From assembly GCA_943788115.1 (NCBI GenBank), contig CALSPA010000004.1, forward strand, positions 53,595 through 117,594: a stretch of DNA of 64,000 nucleotides, written 5' to 3'. The notes under the pieces were generated by a model that had not been told where the DNA came from, ran no database searches, and saw only the letters and a program-made list of their open reading frames with translations. The position numbers and the translations under genes are program-made. Each line of letters opens with the position of its first letter. Position 1 is the first letter of the stretch. Of this stretch, positions 43,589 through 53,724 are shown piece after piece. The stretch is from an uncultured Flavobacteriales bacterium. GTDB taxonomy: Bacteria; Bacteroidota; Bacteroidia; Flavobacteriales_D; Parvicellaceae.

Positions 43589-44330
43589 CTACTTATTTGT
43601 TTTAATAAAGTCTTCAATCGCCATAGTCATTGATGGTATGCCTGGCATTGGGGCTTTAATATCTATTCTAAGCCCAAGCTCTTCTGCTGCTTTAGCTGTT
43701 GTAGGGCCAAATGCCGCTATTTTAGTTCCATTTTGTTGGAAATCAGGAAAGTTCTTGACTAGTGATTGTATGCCTGAGGGGCTGTAAAAAACAAGAATAT
43801 CGTATTTAACTTCCTCTAAGTCAGACAAGTCACTACAAACTGTTTTATACAAAACAGCATTTTTATAGTTAATTTCATGTCTTGGTTAAAAGCTCGGGAA
43901 TTATTTTTCTTTGTATGTCTGAACATGGAACCAAAAATTTTTCAGAGTTGTGTTTTTTAATGGTCTCTATTAAATCTTTAAAGCTCTGTTTGCCAAAAAA
44001 TATTTTTCTTTTTCTATAGACAACGTAGTTCTGAAGATAATATGCAACTGCTTCAGAAATACAGAAATATTTCATGTCGTCTGGAACGGCAAACCTTGTT
44101 TCTCCTGCAATTCTAAAATAATGATCAACCGCCATTCTTGATGTGAAAATTACTGCAGTAAAATCACCTAAATTTATTCGATCTTTCCTAAACTCTTGAG
44201 ATACAATTCCTTCGACATGAATAAATGATCTAAAATCTACTTTTAATTTAAACTTATCTGCTAAATCTTTAAAAGGACTTTTTTGAGTTTTGGGCTCTGG
44301 CTGAGAAACTAAAATTGATTTGATGTTCAA
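43589..44330 (-). CDS. hemD: Uroporphyrinogen-III synthase, split by a +1 frameshift
   Basis: Cyclises hydroxymethylbilane to uroporphyrinogen III in tetrapyrrole synthesis. The N-terminal part (TTG start at 44330; VSQPEPKT, FTSRMAVDHYF) stops at 43875. The C-terminal part (YKTVCSDLSDL, DILVFYSPSGIQSLVKNF, KIAAFGPTTAKAAEELG) is in another frame. One extra base near 43880 (AAG-A-CAT) explains the break; without it the junction reads ELLTKHEINYKNAV and the protein is 246 residues, normal for the family. Located 23 bp downstream of the DUF4271 gene. Since haem genes are usually needed, a sequence error is likely. Confidence 0.85.
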
Positions 44331-44353
44331 AATATAAGTTTTAGGTACCCAAA

Positions 44354-45016
44354 TTAAGTTTCAAGGTTAAAAACCCATATAAAACCCAACAAAGGTAGAA
44401 TTTCAAGGGTGCAAAGGTATAAAATTAAATGAAATAAAGAAACTTCAAGTTGAAGGCCCTTTTTAAAAACATTACTCACTCTAGAGGAGAATAGTGTTAT
44501 TAAAACAATAAGAAGGGCTGAAAAGAGGTTGAAACCAACTTGCAAATCATTTGAGTTAATTGGATAAAAAATTAAATAAAAAATAAATGGTGTTAGTATA
44601 ATTGCGATAGAATTTATAAAGTGTCTATAAAAAAACCAATACTCATTAAATAGCTCTCTTTTATTAAAAAAGAACCCAGAAAGAACAGAGATAATATAAT
44701 AAAGAACATTAAAAGAAATGAAGCCTGTTAAAACTTGAAAAAAGTAGCTTTTCTCTTGATTTAATGAACATAAATAATAAGTTGTTGAAATCAATAAAAT
44801 AGAACTTATAAACTTAATTGTATTTTGAGGCTCTTGATTAAAGTTTTCATCTTTTTCTAGCTGTCTGAAATAATAATAACTAAAGTATGATTTAACTAAA
44901 AATAGCCACCCTCTTTTTTGATTTTTAAAAAAAATCAAAAGTATTATCAAAATCAGAACTGGTAAAATAAGCCAATTATTTAAAGGGGTTGCTCTTGAAA
45001 TTAAATCTAACTGCAT
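44354..45016 (-). CDS. DUF4271 integral membrane protein
   Basis: A 220-residue protein with about six hydrophobic helices and the family pattern KSYFSYYYF near residue 43 and FYRHFINSIAI near 130. DUF4271 proteins are restricted to Bacteroidota and are typically found directly before hemD, as here. Function is unknown. It is divergent from ileS, with 144 bp between them. Confidence 0.82.
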   Translation of the reverse strand: MQLDLISRATPLNNWLILPVLILIILLIFFKNQKRGWLFLVKSYFSYYYFRQLEKDENFNQEPQNTIKFISSILLISTTYYLCSLNQEKSYFFQVLTGFISFNVLYYIISVLSGFFFNKRELFNEYWFFYRHFINSIAIILTPFIFYLIFYPINSNDLQVGFNLFSALLIVLITLFSSRVSNVFKKGLQLEVSLFHLILYLCTLEILPLLGFIWVFNLET

Positions 45017-45160
45017 GATTGCTGATAATTACAACAAAATTAAACATAACAAAAATATGACCAGCATTTAATGTGTTAAGAAAATGTATCTACTAAAAAA
45101 CTAGACTTTTGATTGTGAAATATTTATCTTCGCAAACCTTTAAAATATAAGGTTGGATAT

Positions 45161-48100
45161 ATGTCGTCAAAATTTACAGAAAACACCAGTCTTAATCTTC
45201 CTGAAGTTGCTGAAAAATTATTAGCACTTTGGGAGAAAGAAAACACTTTTAAAAAAAGCATAGAAAGTCGACCTAGCGACAATCCTTTTATTTTTTTTGA
45301 AGGCCCCCCTTCTGCAAACGGCCTTCCGGGAATTCATCATGTAATGGCTCGTAGTATTAAAGATATTTTTTGTCGTTACAAAACGTTAAAAGGTTATCAG
45401 GTTAAGCGTAAAGCAGGGTGGGATACTCACGGACTTCCTGTTGAGCTTGGTGTAGAAAAAGAGTTAGGAATAACCAAAGAAGACATTGGGAAAAAAATAA
45501 GTGTTGAAGATTACAATGATGCTTGTAAAAAAGCGGTAATGAAGTACACAGATGTTTGGAATGATTTAACTAAAAAAATGGGGTACTGGGTTGACATGGA
45601 CAGTCCGTACATAACATTTGAAAATAAATACATTGAATCTGTCTGGTGGCTTTTAGGGCAGTTAGATAAAAAGGATTTAATGTATAAAGGGTATACTATT
45701 CAACCCTATTCACCTGCTGCAGGAACTGGATTATCATCTCATGAATTAAACCAACCCGGATGTTATCAAAATGTTAAAGATACTACTGTTGTTGCTCAGT
45801 TTAAAGCTAAACCGAATACGGTGTTGCCTAAAAACACTTTTTTTATTGCTTGGACAACAACTCCATGGACACTTCCTTCAAATACGGCCTTATGTGTTGG
45901 TCCAAAAATTGAATATGTACTAATTGAAACTTTTAATCAATATACACATGAGCCAATAAATGTTGTTCTAGCAAAAAAATTAATCGGTGACTTATTTAAT
46001 GGAAAATATTGCGAATTAGAAAACGCTAATGCGCTGGCTTATAAACCTGAAGATAAAAAAATTCCTTTTTGTATTAAAAAAACTTTTCTAGGCCTTGATT
46101 TAGAAAGTATTGAATATGAACAACTAATGCCGTTTGCAATACCTTATGAAAATTCAGCAAATGCGTTTAAAGTGATTTTAGGGGATTTTGTTACAACAGA
46201 AGATGGTACTGGAATTGTTCATATAGCACCTACTTTTGGTCAAGACGATGCTCAAGTAGCTCAGGCGGCAGGAGTTCCCCCGATGTTAGTGTTAGATGAA
46301 AACGAAAACCCGGTTCCTTTGGTAGACCTACAAGGCCGATTCAGGTCTGGAATGGGAAAATATTCTGGTAAATATGTAAAAAATGAATTTTACAAAAATG
46401 AAAGCGTTCCTGAAAAATCAATAGATGTTGAAATTGCAATTGATCTAAAAAAAGAAAACAAGGCTTTTAAAGTTGAAAAATACGAGCACAGTTATCCACA
46501 CTGTTGGAGAACAGACAAACCTGTTTTATACTACCCTTTGGATTCCTGGTTTATAAAAGTTTCTTCCGTTAAAGACCGATTTGTTTCTTTAAATAAAACC
46601 ATAAACTGGAAGCCTGAAAGCACTGGTGTTGGTCGTTTTGGAAATTGGCTAGAAAATGCGAATGACTGGAATTTATCTCGTTCTCGTTATTGGGGAATCC
46701 CTATTCCTATTTGGAGAACTGAAGACGGTAAGGAAAAAATTTGTATCTCATCTGTAGAGCAATTAAAGAGGGAGTGTGTTAGATCTGTAAAAGCTGGGTT
46801 AATGAAGTCTAATCCTTTGGAGAATTTCGTTCCCGGTAACATGTCTAAAGAAAATTATGACGGGTTTGATTTACATAAAAATCATGTAGATGAAATTGTT
46901 TTAGTATCTGCTTCAGGTCAACCCATGAAGAGAGAAAAAGACTTAATTGATGTCTGGTTTGATTCTGGCTCCATGCCTTACGCACAGTGGCACTACCCTT
47001 TTGAAAACAAGAACTTAATTGATGAGCAAAAATCATATCCTGCAGATTTTATTGCAGAAGGTGTTGATCAAACAAGGGGTTGGTTTTATACACTTCATGC
47101 AATCTCCTCAATGGTCTTCGATAAAGTTGCATATAAAAATGTAATATCAAATGGATTAGTGCTTGATAAGTCTGGACAAAAAATGTCGAAGCGTTTGGGC
47201 AATGCGGTAGATCCTTTTGAGACTCTTAGCCTCCTTTGGCCCTGATGCAACACGTTGGTACATGATAACAAATGCTCAACCTTGGGACAACTTAAAGTTT
47301 GATTTAGACGGCATAAAAGAGGTTCAACGAAAGTTCTTTGGTACACTTTATAATACTTACGGTTTTTTCTCACTATATGCTAATGTTGATGGTTATAAAG
47401 GTGATGAAAAAATAATTCCTCTTGAAAACCGACCAGAAATTGATCGCTGGATTATATCGAAACTCAACTCTTTAATAAGAGATGTTGAATCGCTCTATGA
47501 AAATTATGAGCCAACGAAAGCTGGTAGGGCAATTCAACAATTTGTAATTGATGAGTTAAGTAATTGGTATGTTCGTTTGTGTAGAAGGCGTTTTTGGAAA
47601 GGTGACTATTCTGAAGATAAAATTGCTGCCTACCAAACTTTACACGAGTGTTTAATTTCAGTATCTATTCTAGCTTCTCCTATTGCACCTTTTTATACTG
47701 ATGAGCTTTTTAGAAATTTAACTGCGTTTAACAACAATGAACATGAGTCGGTTCATTTGTCTTTATTCCCTAAAGTAAATGCCCGTTCAATTAACCATGA
47801 TTTGGAACAAAAAATGATAATTGCTCAACGAGTTTGTTCATTAGGTTTGGGATTAAGGAAAAAAGAGAAAATAAAAGTTCGCCAGCCTCTTGAAAAAATT
47901 ATAGTTCCTGCTGTCGATAAGGCTTTCAGCGATAGAATTAACGCTGTTCAAGATTTAATACTTTCTGAGCTTAACGTTAAAACCCTTGAACTTTTATCTA
48001 CTGGCTCTACCTTCTTGAAAAAGAAAATAAAACCAAACTTCAAATCTATCGGTCCAAAATATGGAAAGCAAATGAAAGCAATTTCATCAATGGTATTAAG

Positions 48101-48548
48101 TTGGGGAACAGAAGAAATCAACAACGTGGAGAAGAATGCTGGATGGAGCGGAGATGTCGGTGGAGGGTTCGTTGAGTTGAACAGTGAAGACTTATTGGTA
48201 GAAACAGCAGACATTCCTGGTTTCTTAGTTTCTTCTGAGGGTGGAATAACAGTTGCTTTAGACATACAACTATCTAAAGAATTAAAAGAAGAAGGGGTTG
48301 CGAGAGAGTTTATAAATAGAATACAAAACCATAGAAAAGATATTGGCTTAAATGTTACAGATAAAATAAATATTTCATTAAAATCCAACCTTGAAATTAA
48401 TCGTGCATTAAATAACAATTTAAATTATATTTGCTCAGAAACGTTGGCTAATTCTCTAGCGTTTGTTGATACTATTTCTAGTGATTCTATTGAAATAGAT
48501 TTAGGTGATGGCGAAATAACAGAATTTACAATAACTAAAATAAAATAA
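45161..48548 (+). CDS. ileS: Isoleucyl-tRNA synthetase, split by a +1 frameshift
   Basis: Charges tRNA-Ile; essential. The first part (45161-47245) has the class I HIGH motif as GIHH in GPPSANGLPGIHHVMA, the editing domain (GWDTHGLPVE, WTTTPWTLPSNTA) and KMSKRLGN near residue 675. It then stops seven codons later. The second part, in the next frame (to 48548), continues GPDATRWYMITNAQPWDNLKFD, the anticodon-binding domain and C-terminus. One extra base near 47228 in GAG ACT CTT A GCC TCC accounts for the break. Corrected length is 1,128 residues, normal for the IleS2-like (eukaryote-like) enzymes of Bacteroidota. Very probably functional in the cell. Confidence 0.92.
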
Positions 48549-48553
48549 CTATT

Positions 48554-48928
48554 ATGAGTACAAATAGATATAGCGATAATGACCTTAAGGAGTTTAAATC
48601 AATTATTGACTCAAAGCTAAAAGAAGCAAAAGAAGATTTAGTTCTTCTTAAAGGATCTCTTTCTCATAAAGATGATCACGGAACCGATGATACGGGGCGC
48701 TCCTTTAACATGATGGAAGATGGTTCCGAGACGTTAATGCGAGAAGAAATGGCGCAACTAGCCGCAAGACAAGAGAAGTTTGTCAAAAACCTTGAAAACG
48801 CGTTAATAAGAATTAGCAACAAGACATATGGTGTCTGTAGAGTTACTGGTAAGCTAATAAACAAAGATCGTCTAAAACTTGTTCCTCATGCTACGCTAAG
48901 CATTGAAGCAAAAAAAGCTCAAGATTAA
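48554..48928 (+). CDS. TraR/DksA family protein with degenerate zinc finger
   Basis: A 124-residue relative of DksA, a factor that binds the RNA polymerase secondary channel. An N-terminal coiled-coil (about 5-85) contains MMEDGSETLMREEM. The C-terminal finger region reads YGVCRVTGKLINKDRLKLVP and then ATLSIEAK. Only one of the four zinc cysteines remains, so zinc is probably not bound; this loss is common in the short Bacteroidota homologues. It starts 5 bp after ileS and is followed at once by lspA. Confidence 0.85.
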   Translation: MSTNRYSDNDLKEFKSIIDSKLKEAKEDLVLLKGSLSHKDDHGTDDTGRSFNMMEDGSETLMREEMAQLAARQEKFVKNLENALIRISNKTYGVCRVTGKLINKDRLKLVPHATLSIEAKKAQD

Positions 48929-48932
48929 CACT

Positions 48933-49565
48933 TTGAAAACCTCTCTTATTACAATATTTATTGTTTTAACGCTAGATCAAGTGCTAAAGCTTTGGATAAA
49001 ATCTTCGTTTGAGCTTAATGACGTTATTTTCGATTTAGGGGTTTTAAAATTTCAATTTATTGAAAACCCGGGGATGGCATTTGGTTGGTCTTTCGGTAAA
49101 ACATGGGGAAAGATTGCTTTGAGTTTATTCAGGTTAATTGCTGTTGGCTTCATCGCTTTCTATATTAGGAGGTTAATTAAAAATAACGCTCACACGTTTT
49201 ATGTCTTTTGCATTTCGCTGGTTTTCGCTGGTGCTTTAGGGAACATTATTGATAGTGCTGCATATGGTTTGATGTTTGACTCAGGAACCACGTGGAGTGA
49301 TCAATTTCAAGGTTGGATACCTTACTTTGGGGTTTCTAAATTAGATTTTACAGGTTACACTTCTGTTTTACAGGGATGTGTTGTAGATATGATTCATTTA
49401 GAATTTTATTGGCCTTCATGGGCTCCTTTTGGTTTGGGGGGCAATGAAGTTTTTCCTCCTGTTTTTAATGTGGCTGATTTTTCAATTTCTACTGGCGTTG
49501 TTTTTATAATTATCTTTTACAAAAAAATAGTGCGCGATGAGGACTTTAAATTTTTTAACACTTAG
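48933..49565 (+). CDS. lspA: Lipoprotein signal peptidase (signal peptidase II)
   Basis: Inner-membrane aspartyl protease that cleaves prolipoprotein signal peptides. It has four transmembrane helices, the N-terminal LDQVLKLWI motif, FIENPGMAFG, and the catalytic aspartates in GNIIDS and FNVADFSIS. There is an insertion between the two aspartates typical of Bacteroidota LspA. No ATG is available. TTG at 48933 gives the family-like start MKTSLITIFIV and follows the DksA-family stop by 4 bp; TTG at 48903 is an alternative that overlaps it. Several lipoproteins in this window are plausible substrates. Confidence 0.92.
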   Translation: MKTSLITIFIVLTLDQVLKLWIKSSFELNDVIFDLGVLKFQFIENPGMAFGWSFGKTWGKIALSLFRLIAVGFIAFYIRRLIKNNAHTFYVFCISLVFAGALGNIIDSAAYGLMFDSGTTWSDQFQGWIPYFGVSKLDFTGYTSVLQGCVVDMIHLEFYWPSWAPFGLGGNEVFPPVFNVADFSISTGVVFIIIFYKKIVRDEDFKFFNT

Positions 49566-50865
49566 CAGTTCTCTATTTTTATTGCTTTATTCTGTCGGAG
49601 GGGTGGCGCAAAAAATTATTTCTGGACCTATTCAGGGTTTGACCTCTGATACCTCTGCTGTTTTCTGGGTGTTGACAAAAAACACATCTTCATTTAACGT
49701 GAGTGAAACGTTTTCCTCTCCTTCATATAATATTGTGATAAAAGAGGACACAATGTGTTCTAAACATTTAAAAAATAAAAAAGCATTTAAATACACGCTT
49801 TATTTTCCATCATTTAAATCATCTAATGGTCTAGAAGGAAAACACCCAATCAACAACTATTCAGTTTTTCTAAATGGTATAAAGTATAATGACTATAGCA
49901 TTACTCATTCATCAGAAAAAGATTCTTTATTTATGTTTGGATCTTGCGCTTACGTTGGTAAAGGGTTTTCGAGAGTTTATCGACCATGGAACATGACTAA
50001 AATCTTCAAAACTATGTCTAGAGAAAAAACAAAAAATATGCTCTGGATGGGTGATAATGTTTATTTGATTTTAAACCACGACTTAAAAAACACAAAAAGC
50101 ATCTATAAACGCTATGTTGGTGTTAGAAAGCAAAAAAACATGAATAAATTGTTATCATCAAACAAACAACATTATAGCACGTGGGACGATCATGACTTTG
50201 GTCCAAACAACACCGATGGATCATACGAGAAAGCAGGATTAACAACCGCTGCTTTTAATAACTTTTGGGTTAATCCAATCAATGAAAGTAAAAAAGGCAT
50301 TTACTATTGTTTTAGAAAAGGTGATGTTTCTTTTTTTATGACAGATAGTAGAACCTTTAAGGTAAATGGTGGTTCTAGCTTATTGGGAGAGGAGCAATTA
50401 AAGTGGTTAAAAAAAGAATTGCTAAAATCTAAAGCAACACTAAAAGTAATTATTCTTAGTAACCAACTAATTAACTCTGTTGAGGGGCACGAGTCATATT
50501 ATGATTTTGAAGCAGAGCGTTCAGAGCTTATTAATTTCATTAACACTAAAAAAATACCCGGAGTTGTGTTTTTTTCTGGTGATAGGCATCATTCAGAAAT
50601 CAACGTAGAATTAGATCAAAACTATTACCCAATTTACGATATTACATGCTCTGCTCTTTCAAGTCCTCGGCCAAAATTTAGAGGTTGGGGCGCTGAGGGT
50701 AATATACCAACAAGACTTGAGGGTTCTTTTATTACAAAGCATAATTATGGTTTATTGACTTTAAAAAAATCAGCGGCAGGTAAGTCAATGGTTGTTAGGT
50801 TTATGAACAAAAAGGGAGTTCCGCTATATGAACACGAAATTCCAATAACAAAACTTGGTTATTAA
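49537..50865 (+). CDS. PhoD-like alkaline phosphatase/phosphodiesterase
   Basis: A 442-residue secreted metallophosphatase. A signal peptide (about 1-25) and an N-terminal beta domain (SGPIQGLTSDTSAVFW) precede the PhoD-like catalytic domain. Its motifs are LFMFGSCAY, LWMGDNVY, STWDDHDFGPNN and VVFFSGDRHHSE. Family members hydrolyse phosphomonoesters or phosphodiesters with Fe/Ca cofactors; the substrate is unknown. The start lies inside lspA (29-bp overlap) and the stop overlaps the convergent leuS stop by 4 bp. Confidence 0.88.
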   Translation: MRTLNFLTLSSSLFLLLYSVGGVAQKIISGPIQGLTSDTSAVFWVLTKNTSSFNVSETFSSPSYNIVIKEDTMCSKHLKNKKAFKYTLYFPSFKSSNGLEGKHPINNYSVFLNGIKYNDYSITHSSEKDSLFMFGSCAYVGKGFSRVYRPWNMTKIFKTMSREKTKNMLWMGDNVYLILNHDLKNTKSIYKRYVGVRKQKNMNKLLSSNKQHYSTWDDHDFGPNNTDGSYEKAGLTTAAFNNFWVNPINESKKGIYYCFRKGDVSFFMTDSRTFKVNGGSSLLGEEQLKWLKKELLKSKATLKVIILSNQLINSVEGHESYYDFEAERSELINFINTKKIPGVVFFSGDRHHSEINVELDQNYYPIYDITCSALSSPRPKFRGWGAEGNIPTRLEGSFITKHNYGLLTLKKSAAGKSMVVRFMNKKGVPLYEHEIPITKLGY

Positions 50866-53666
50866 ATCACAATATTGACAATTTTCTTAGGAATCACAAT
50901 TATTTTTTTAGGCTCCTTTCCCGAAAGAAGTTTTTTTGTTTGTTCATTTTCTAGCACTTGGTTTTCTATTTCATTTTTAGAAAGCGCTATAGGGAGTTCC
51001 ATTAAAAATTTCATTTTCCCATTAAAAGAAATAGGGTACTTATGGCTTGATTCGACTAGATAGTCGTTATTGTGTTTAGGAAATGAAGCGTAACTTATAC
51101 TTTCCTTGTTACCTAATTTACTCCATAATTCCTCAGATATATGAGGAACGTAAGGAGATAGAATAATGCACAACTCTGAAAGTATTTCTATTTTGTTGCA
51201 CTTTAGCGCTGTTAATTCATTTACACAAATCATAAAAGCAGAAACTGGAGTGTTGAATGAGTATCGCTCAATATCTTCTTTTATTTTTTTTATCGTTTTG
51301 TGAAGTATTTTTAATTCTTCTTTTGTGGGTTGGCTATTTGAGACCTTAAATTGTTCACCATCATGAAATAGTCGCCATACTTTTTTCAAAAAACCATTTA
51401 CACCGGTAATCCCCTGCACATCCCAAGGTTTGTGCTGCTCTAGAGGGCCTAAAAACATTTCATAGCACCTAAGAGTATCTGCACCAAATTTATTTACCAA
51501 AACATCAGGGTTTTGGACGTTAAACTTGGATTTTGACATTTTATCAACCTCTCTAACACAAATAAAATCTCCATTTTCTTCTTTTATGAAGCTAGCATCA
51601 TTGTACTCTTGTCTCCATTTTTTAAACGCTTCAACGTTTAATTTGTCTCCAATTAAAAAATTTATATCAACGTGTATTAATGATACCTTTTGATTAGTTT
51701 TTTTGTTTTTCGAGATAAACTGCATAGTTTTATTGTCTCTGTAAACTAACGCTGAGTTTCCCTGAATCATTCCTTGATTAATCATTTTTTTAAATGGTTC
51801 TTCAAAAGGAATTAAATCTATATCGTATAAAAATTTGGTCCAAAAACGAGAATATAATAAGTGGCCTGTTGCGTGTTCTGCACCACCTATATATAAATCT
51901 ACATTTTGCCAATAGTTAACTTTGTCTTTCGCAACAAACTCATTATCGTTTGTTGGGTCCATGTAGCGTAAAAAATACCAGCTGCTTCCTGCCCAACCCG
52001 GCATGGTGTTATACTCCATTCTGTCTCCAGGGCAACTCACGCTCCACGCTTCCTTTTTTGCCCTTGCTAAAGGGGGTTCACCGTCTTCTGTAGGTAAATA
52101 TTTGTCTACATCAGGTAGTTCTATAACAGCATTGTCTTCAAATAAATAAGGCGTTTCTCCTTTATAATAAACAGGAAATGGTTCTCCCCAATATCGCTGA
52201 CGAGAGAAGACTGCATTTCTTAATTTGTATTGTGTTTTTCCTTTCCCAAATCCTTTTTTTTCAATTTCATAAATAGCGGTTTTGATTGCTTTTTTAATGT
52301 TTAAATCGTTTAAGAAATCCGAATTAGTAATAACCACATCTTTTTCAGCATATGCTGATTTGGAAATATCTTGATCTTTAAATATGTTTGGTATGTTTAT
52401 GTTAAAATGCTTTGCAAAATCCCAATCGCGCTGATCCCCACAAGGCACCGCCATAACAGCTCCTGTTCCATAACCAGCCAAAACATAATCACCAATCCAA
52501 ACTGGTATATTTTCTCCTGTAAAAGGATGTGATGCAAACGCCCCTGTAAATTCACCTGAAATGGTTTTCACATCACTCATTCTGTCTCTTTCGGATTTTA
52601 AAGCTGCTGCTTTTTGGTACGCTGCTATTTTATTTTTTTGAGTTGCTGTTGTAATTTTAGCAACCAGTTTGTGTTCTGGTGCTAACACCATAAATGAAAC
52701 ACCATAAATGGTGTCAGGCCTTGTAGTGAACACTTCAATTTTATCATCAAAACCCTCTACGTCAAAATGAACCGCAGCCCCAACACTTTTTCCAATCCAA
52801 TTACGTTGAATCTCTTTAATAGAGTCTGTCCAATCTACAGAGTCTAAATCTTTCAATAAGCGCTCTGCATAAGCCGTAATTCTCATGCTCCATTGACGCA
52901 TCAACTTTTGCTCTACAGGGTGCCCCCCTCTTTCTGATAAACCATTTTTTATTTCATCGTTTGCCAAAACTGTTCCTAGGGCAGGGCACCAATTGACCCA
53001 AGTATTAGAAAGGTAAGCCAAGCGGTAGTTTAACAACACTTTTTGCTGCTGGTCTTCGTTCCAACTTTTCCATTCCGATGCTGAAAAAGTCACTTCAAAA
53101 TCTGTAGCTGCTTTTATTTTTTGATTCCCTTCGGTTTGAAATTTTTCAACCAAAACCTCAATCTTTTCAGCTTTGTTTTTTTCTGTATTATACCAAGAAT
53201 TAAATATTTGCTTAAAGATCCATTGTGTCCATTTGTAATAATTAGGGTCCGAGGTTCTTATTTCTCGATCCCAATCAAATGAAAACCCAATTTTATCCAG
53301 CTGATTTCTATATCCAGGAATTTTATTTCCATCCTTATCAATACCACCCTCAATATTAGTTTTCGTTGTAACTGCCGGGTGTTGACCTGTTTGTATGGCA
53401 TATTGCTCTGCGGGCAAACCAAAAGAATCATATCCCATTGGATGTAGTACATTGTATCCACAAAGTCTTTTATAGCGCGAATAAACATCTGAGGCAATGT
53501 AACCTAATGGGTGCCCAACATGTAAACCTGCGCCAGACGGGTAAGGAAACATGTCTAAAGCATAAAACTTAGGTTTTTTGCTGTTGTCTATAGCTGCAAA
53601 GGTTTTGTGGTCTGCCCAATACTTTTGCCACTTTTTTTCTATTTCTACAGGATTGTAATTACTCAT
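50862..53666 (-). CDS. leuS: Leucyl-tRNA synthetase
   Basis: Charges tRNA-Leu; essential. The 934-residue protein starts NPVEIEKKWQKYW, has the HIGH motif as HVGHPLGY near residue 50, an editing domain with FTTRPDTIYGVSFM, the MSKSK motif in DKMSKSKFNVQNP near 707, and a C-terminal anticodon-binding domain. The length is usual for Bacteroidota. The frame is intact. It lies downstream of the TPR-phosphatase gene on the same strand with a 58-bp gap. Confidence 0.96.
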   Translation of the reverse strand: MSNYNPVEIEKKWQKYWADHKTFAAIDNSKKPKFYALDMFPYPSGAGLHVGHPLGYIASDVYSRYKRLCGYNVLHPMGYDSFGLPAEQYAIQTGQHPAVTTKTNIEGGIDKDGNKIPGYRNQLDKIGFSFDWDREIRTSDPNYYKWTQWIFKQIFNSWYNTEKNKAEKIEVLVEKFQTEGNQKIKAATDFEVTFSASEWKSWNEDQQQKVLLNYRLAYLSNTWVNWCPALGTVLANDEIKNGLSERGGHPVEQKLMRQWSMRITAYAERLLKDLDSVDWTDSIKEIQRNWIGKSVGAAVHFDVEGFDDKIEVFTTRPDTIYGVSFMVLAPEHKLVAKITTATQKNKIAAYQKAAALKSERDRMSDVKTISGEFTGAFASHPFTGENIPVWIGDYVLAGYGTGAVMAVPCGDQRDWDFAKHFNINIPNIFKDQDISKSAYAEKDVVITNSDFLNDLNIKKAIKTAIYEIEKKGFGKGKTQYKLRNAVFSRQRYWGEPFPVYYKGETPYLFEDNAVIELPDVDKYLPTEDGEPPLARAKKEAWSVSCPGDRMEYNTMPGWAGSSWYFLRYMDPTNDNEFVAKDKVNYWQNVDLYIGGAEHATGHLLYSRFWTKFLYDIDLIPFEEPFKKMINQGMIQGNSALVYRDNKTMQFISKNKKTNQKVSLIHVDINFLIGDKLNVEAFKKWRQEYNDASFIKEENGDFICVREVDKMSKSKFNVQNPDVLVNKFGADTLRCYEMFLGPLEQHKPWDVQGITGVNGFLKKVWRLFHDGEQFKVSNSQPTKEELKILHKTIKKIKEDIERYSFNTPVSAFMICVNELTALKCNKIEILSELCIILSPYVPHISEELWSKLGNKESISYASFPKHNNDYLVESSHKYPISFNGKMKFLMELPIALSKNEIENQVLENEQTKKLLSGKEPKKIIVIPKKIVNIVI

Positions 53667-53682
53667 AGTTAATTTTGGATTT

Positions 53683-53690
53683 CAAATTTA
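53683..53690 (-). promoter_or_regulatory. Candidate -7 box for leuS
   Basis: On the minus strand this reads TAAATTTG, matching TAnnTTTG, 16 bases upstream of the leuS ATG. No clear -33 element is seen, so this is tentative. Confidence 0.3.
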
Positions 53691-53724
53691 ACTATATTAA
53701 TAATTAATTTTAAAAAATTGTGCG

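Noticed and set aside
45161..48548. Naturally split isoleucyl-tRNA synthetase encoded by two genes
   Set aside because: The second part has no ATG or plausible initiation region, the break falls within the conserved stretch right after KMSKR, and one base removal restores the family sequence exactly.
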